A DNA stretch of 6,178 nucleotides from Actinomycetota bacterium (lineage in GTDB: Bacteria; Actinomycetota; Acidimicrobiia; Acidimicrobiales; Ilumatobacteraceae): NCBI GenBank assembly GCA_005800965.1, contig SYEA01000034.1, forward strand, positions 1 to 6,178, read 5' to 3'. Made by a program: the position numbers and the translations under genes. Below, piece after piece: positions 5,523 to 6,178 of the stretch. Position 1 is the stretch's first letter. Every line of letters starts with the position of its first letter. The notes under the pieces are model-generated. The model made no database searches, had not been told where the DNA came from, and worked only from the letters and a program-made list of their open reading frames with translations.

Positions 5523-5543
5523 TCGGCACTAGTCAAGTGCCGA
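5523..5543. terminator. Hairpin between convergent genes, possible bidirectional terminator
   Basis: CGGCACT (5524-5530) and AGTGCCG (5536-5542) form a perfect 7-bp stem around a five-base loop (AGTCA). An outer T-A pair at 5523 and 5543 extends it to 8 bp. It lies in the convergent gap between the hydratase and acetyltransferase genes and overlaps the acetyltransferase stop codon (TAG, complement of 5529-5531). Neither strand has a T-run after the stem, so it is not a canonical intrinsic terminator. Hairpins without a T-run are often proposed as terminators or 3'-end protectors in high-GC Actinobacteria. Confidence 0.5.
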
Positions 5544-5972
5544 GGTTGCAACAATCAATCGCGCCGTGAGGCCGTTTCGTTCATAGAGGTTCTTGGTATC
5601 GCGATCGCCTGGTAGCGACAATGCGTCTATCCGCACACAGTTGGCGTGACGGGCATGTTGCTTGGTTGCATTGATGAGCGCATCACCCATACCGACTCGG
5701 CGGGCTCGCGCCGTGACAAAAACGCGCACGACCGTAGCAATATTGCTGCCAGCCACACTCGAGACTCGCACCGTTGCAAAGCCAACGACCACGCCGTCCA
5801 CTTCCACGATGAGCGTGAATCCCCCGGCCCCATCGCCAATAAACGAGATGGGTTGTTCGGCAAAGAAGGCACTGGCTCCGCGAGCCCCGGCATTGTTGCC
5901 CTGCGCCTGTTGCTCTAGTTCTTGGCAGGCTTGCGCATCAGCCGTGGTGGCGATGCGCACTGACGGGTTCAT
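5529..5972 (-). CDS. GNAT-family N-acetyltransferase
   Basis: This 147-residue protein has the size and layout of a single GNAT domain, which transfers acetyl from acetyl-CoA to an amine. The N-terminal V-R-I-A-T-T-A-D-A segment is the usual first strand and helix. The central strands are F-T-L-I-V-E-V-D-G-V-V-V-G-F-A-T-V at 52-68. Motif A runs from V81 through V-F-V-T-A-R-A-R-R-V-G-M-G-D-A-L, with the pyrophosphate loop R-R-V-G-M-G at 91-96. Motif B is N-L-Y-E-R-N-G at 128-134, with Y130 as the likely general acid. The substrate is unknown. I chose ATG at 5972; an in-frame TTG at 5978 would add two residues. The start is 8 bases after the stop of the upstream minus-strand gene, so the two are probably cotranscribed. 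The 3' end overlaps the hairpin at 5523-5543. Confidence 0.9.
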   Translation of the reverse strand: MNPSVRIATTADAQACQELEQQAQGNNAGARGASAFFAEQPISFIGDGAGGFTLIVEVDGVVVGFATVRVSSVAGSNIATVVRVFVTARARRVGMGDALINATKQHARHANCVRIDALSLPGDRDTKNLYERNGLTARLIVATSALD

Positions 5973-5980
5973 CAGCAACG

Positions 5981-6178
5981 TCAGTGCTGTTTACCGCTGA
6001 AGCGCTTGCTGATCTCGCGGGTTCCAAAACGCAGGGTCATCTCGCCCAGGGCTCGCAACTGGTTGAGTCGTTGAGACACCGTCACATTGTTGCCCACGCT
6101 CACATCCCCGATATTCTGCAGCACCTGCTGGGCAAGCACGATAGGAACACCAACTAGTGCTTCAGCAATTGCTTTTGC
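5981..6178 (-). CDS. C-terminal part of an unrecognised gene, truncated by the right edge
   Basis: A minus-strand frame is open from the window edge to a TGA at 5983-5981, giving the last 65 residues of a protein whose start lies outside. It begins A-K-A-I-A-E-A-L-V-G-V-P-I-V-L-A, then has V-G-N-N-V-T-V-S-Q-R-L-N-Q-L-R at 28-42, and ends F-S-G-K-Q-H. The pattern is an amphipathic, mostly helical cytoplasmic segment with no membrane stretch or known motif. Codon use matches the neighbours (G/C-ending), and its stop is 8 bases before the acetyltransferase ATG, the tight spacing of an operon. Both support a real gene. I cannot name a family, and a separate small gene starting just beyond the edge is equally possible. 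Confidence 0.7.
   Translation of the reverse strand, partial: AKAIAEALVGVPIVLAQQVLQNIGDVSVGNNVTVSQRLNQLRALGEMTLRFGTREISKRFSGKQH

Overview
The window looks like ordinary chromosome of an actinobacterium. The main evidence is a WhiB-family iron-sulfur regulator at 1237-1527, a family essentially confined to Actinobacteria and their phages. Codon use favours G/C at third positions, and most genes lack a strong Shine-Dalgarno sequence, which fits the leaderless or weakly led transcripts common in that phylum. Gene content and protein style suggest the class Acidimicrobiia, but that is inference. I see no insertion sequence, phage, CRISPR array, tRNA or rRNA.

Layout. At 1-53 a plus-strand frame is open across the left edge and may be the tail of an upstream gene. 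It overlaps the start of a low-specificity threonine aldolase (50-1162). A promoter-bearing gap of 74 bases leads to the WhiB regulator, followed after 31 bases by a protein with an aminoglycoside-phosphotransferase/choline-kinase-like fold (1559-2644). On the minus strand, convergent with that kinase, lies a gamma-carbonic-anhydrase-family hexapeptide protein (2673-3191). It starts only 28 bases from a divergent plus-strand gene (3220-4644). That gene encodes an uncharacterised 474-residue protein with an OB/TRAM-like N-terminus, seven D-K-R-x tetrapeptides, a helical core and a Lys/Ala/Pro tail. An enoyl-CoA hydratase/isomerase-family gene (4655-5446) follows 10 bases later, probably in the same operon.

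The right end is convergent. The hydratase gene ends inside a tandem array of a 13-bp unit (5441-5505), followed by a perfect hairpin (5524-5542) that overlaps the stop codon of a minus-strand GNAT acetyltransferase (5529-5972). Upstream of that acetyltransferase, 8 bases away on the minus strand, is the C-terminal part of another gene that runs off the right edge. It is unrecognised.

How the genes work together: there is no single pathway here. The aldolase (glycine/threonine metabolism), hydratase (acyl-CoA metabolism), carbonic-anhydrase-like protein and acetyltransferase look like unlinked housekeeping functions. Points worth a second look are the 13-bp array carrying stop codons in all six frames, the uncharacterised D-K-R-x protein, the altered third zinc ligand in the gamma-carbonic-anhydrase-like protein, and the palindrome over a possible leaderless promoter at the left edge. 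I did not find convincing evidence of a new multi-gene system.
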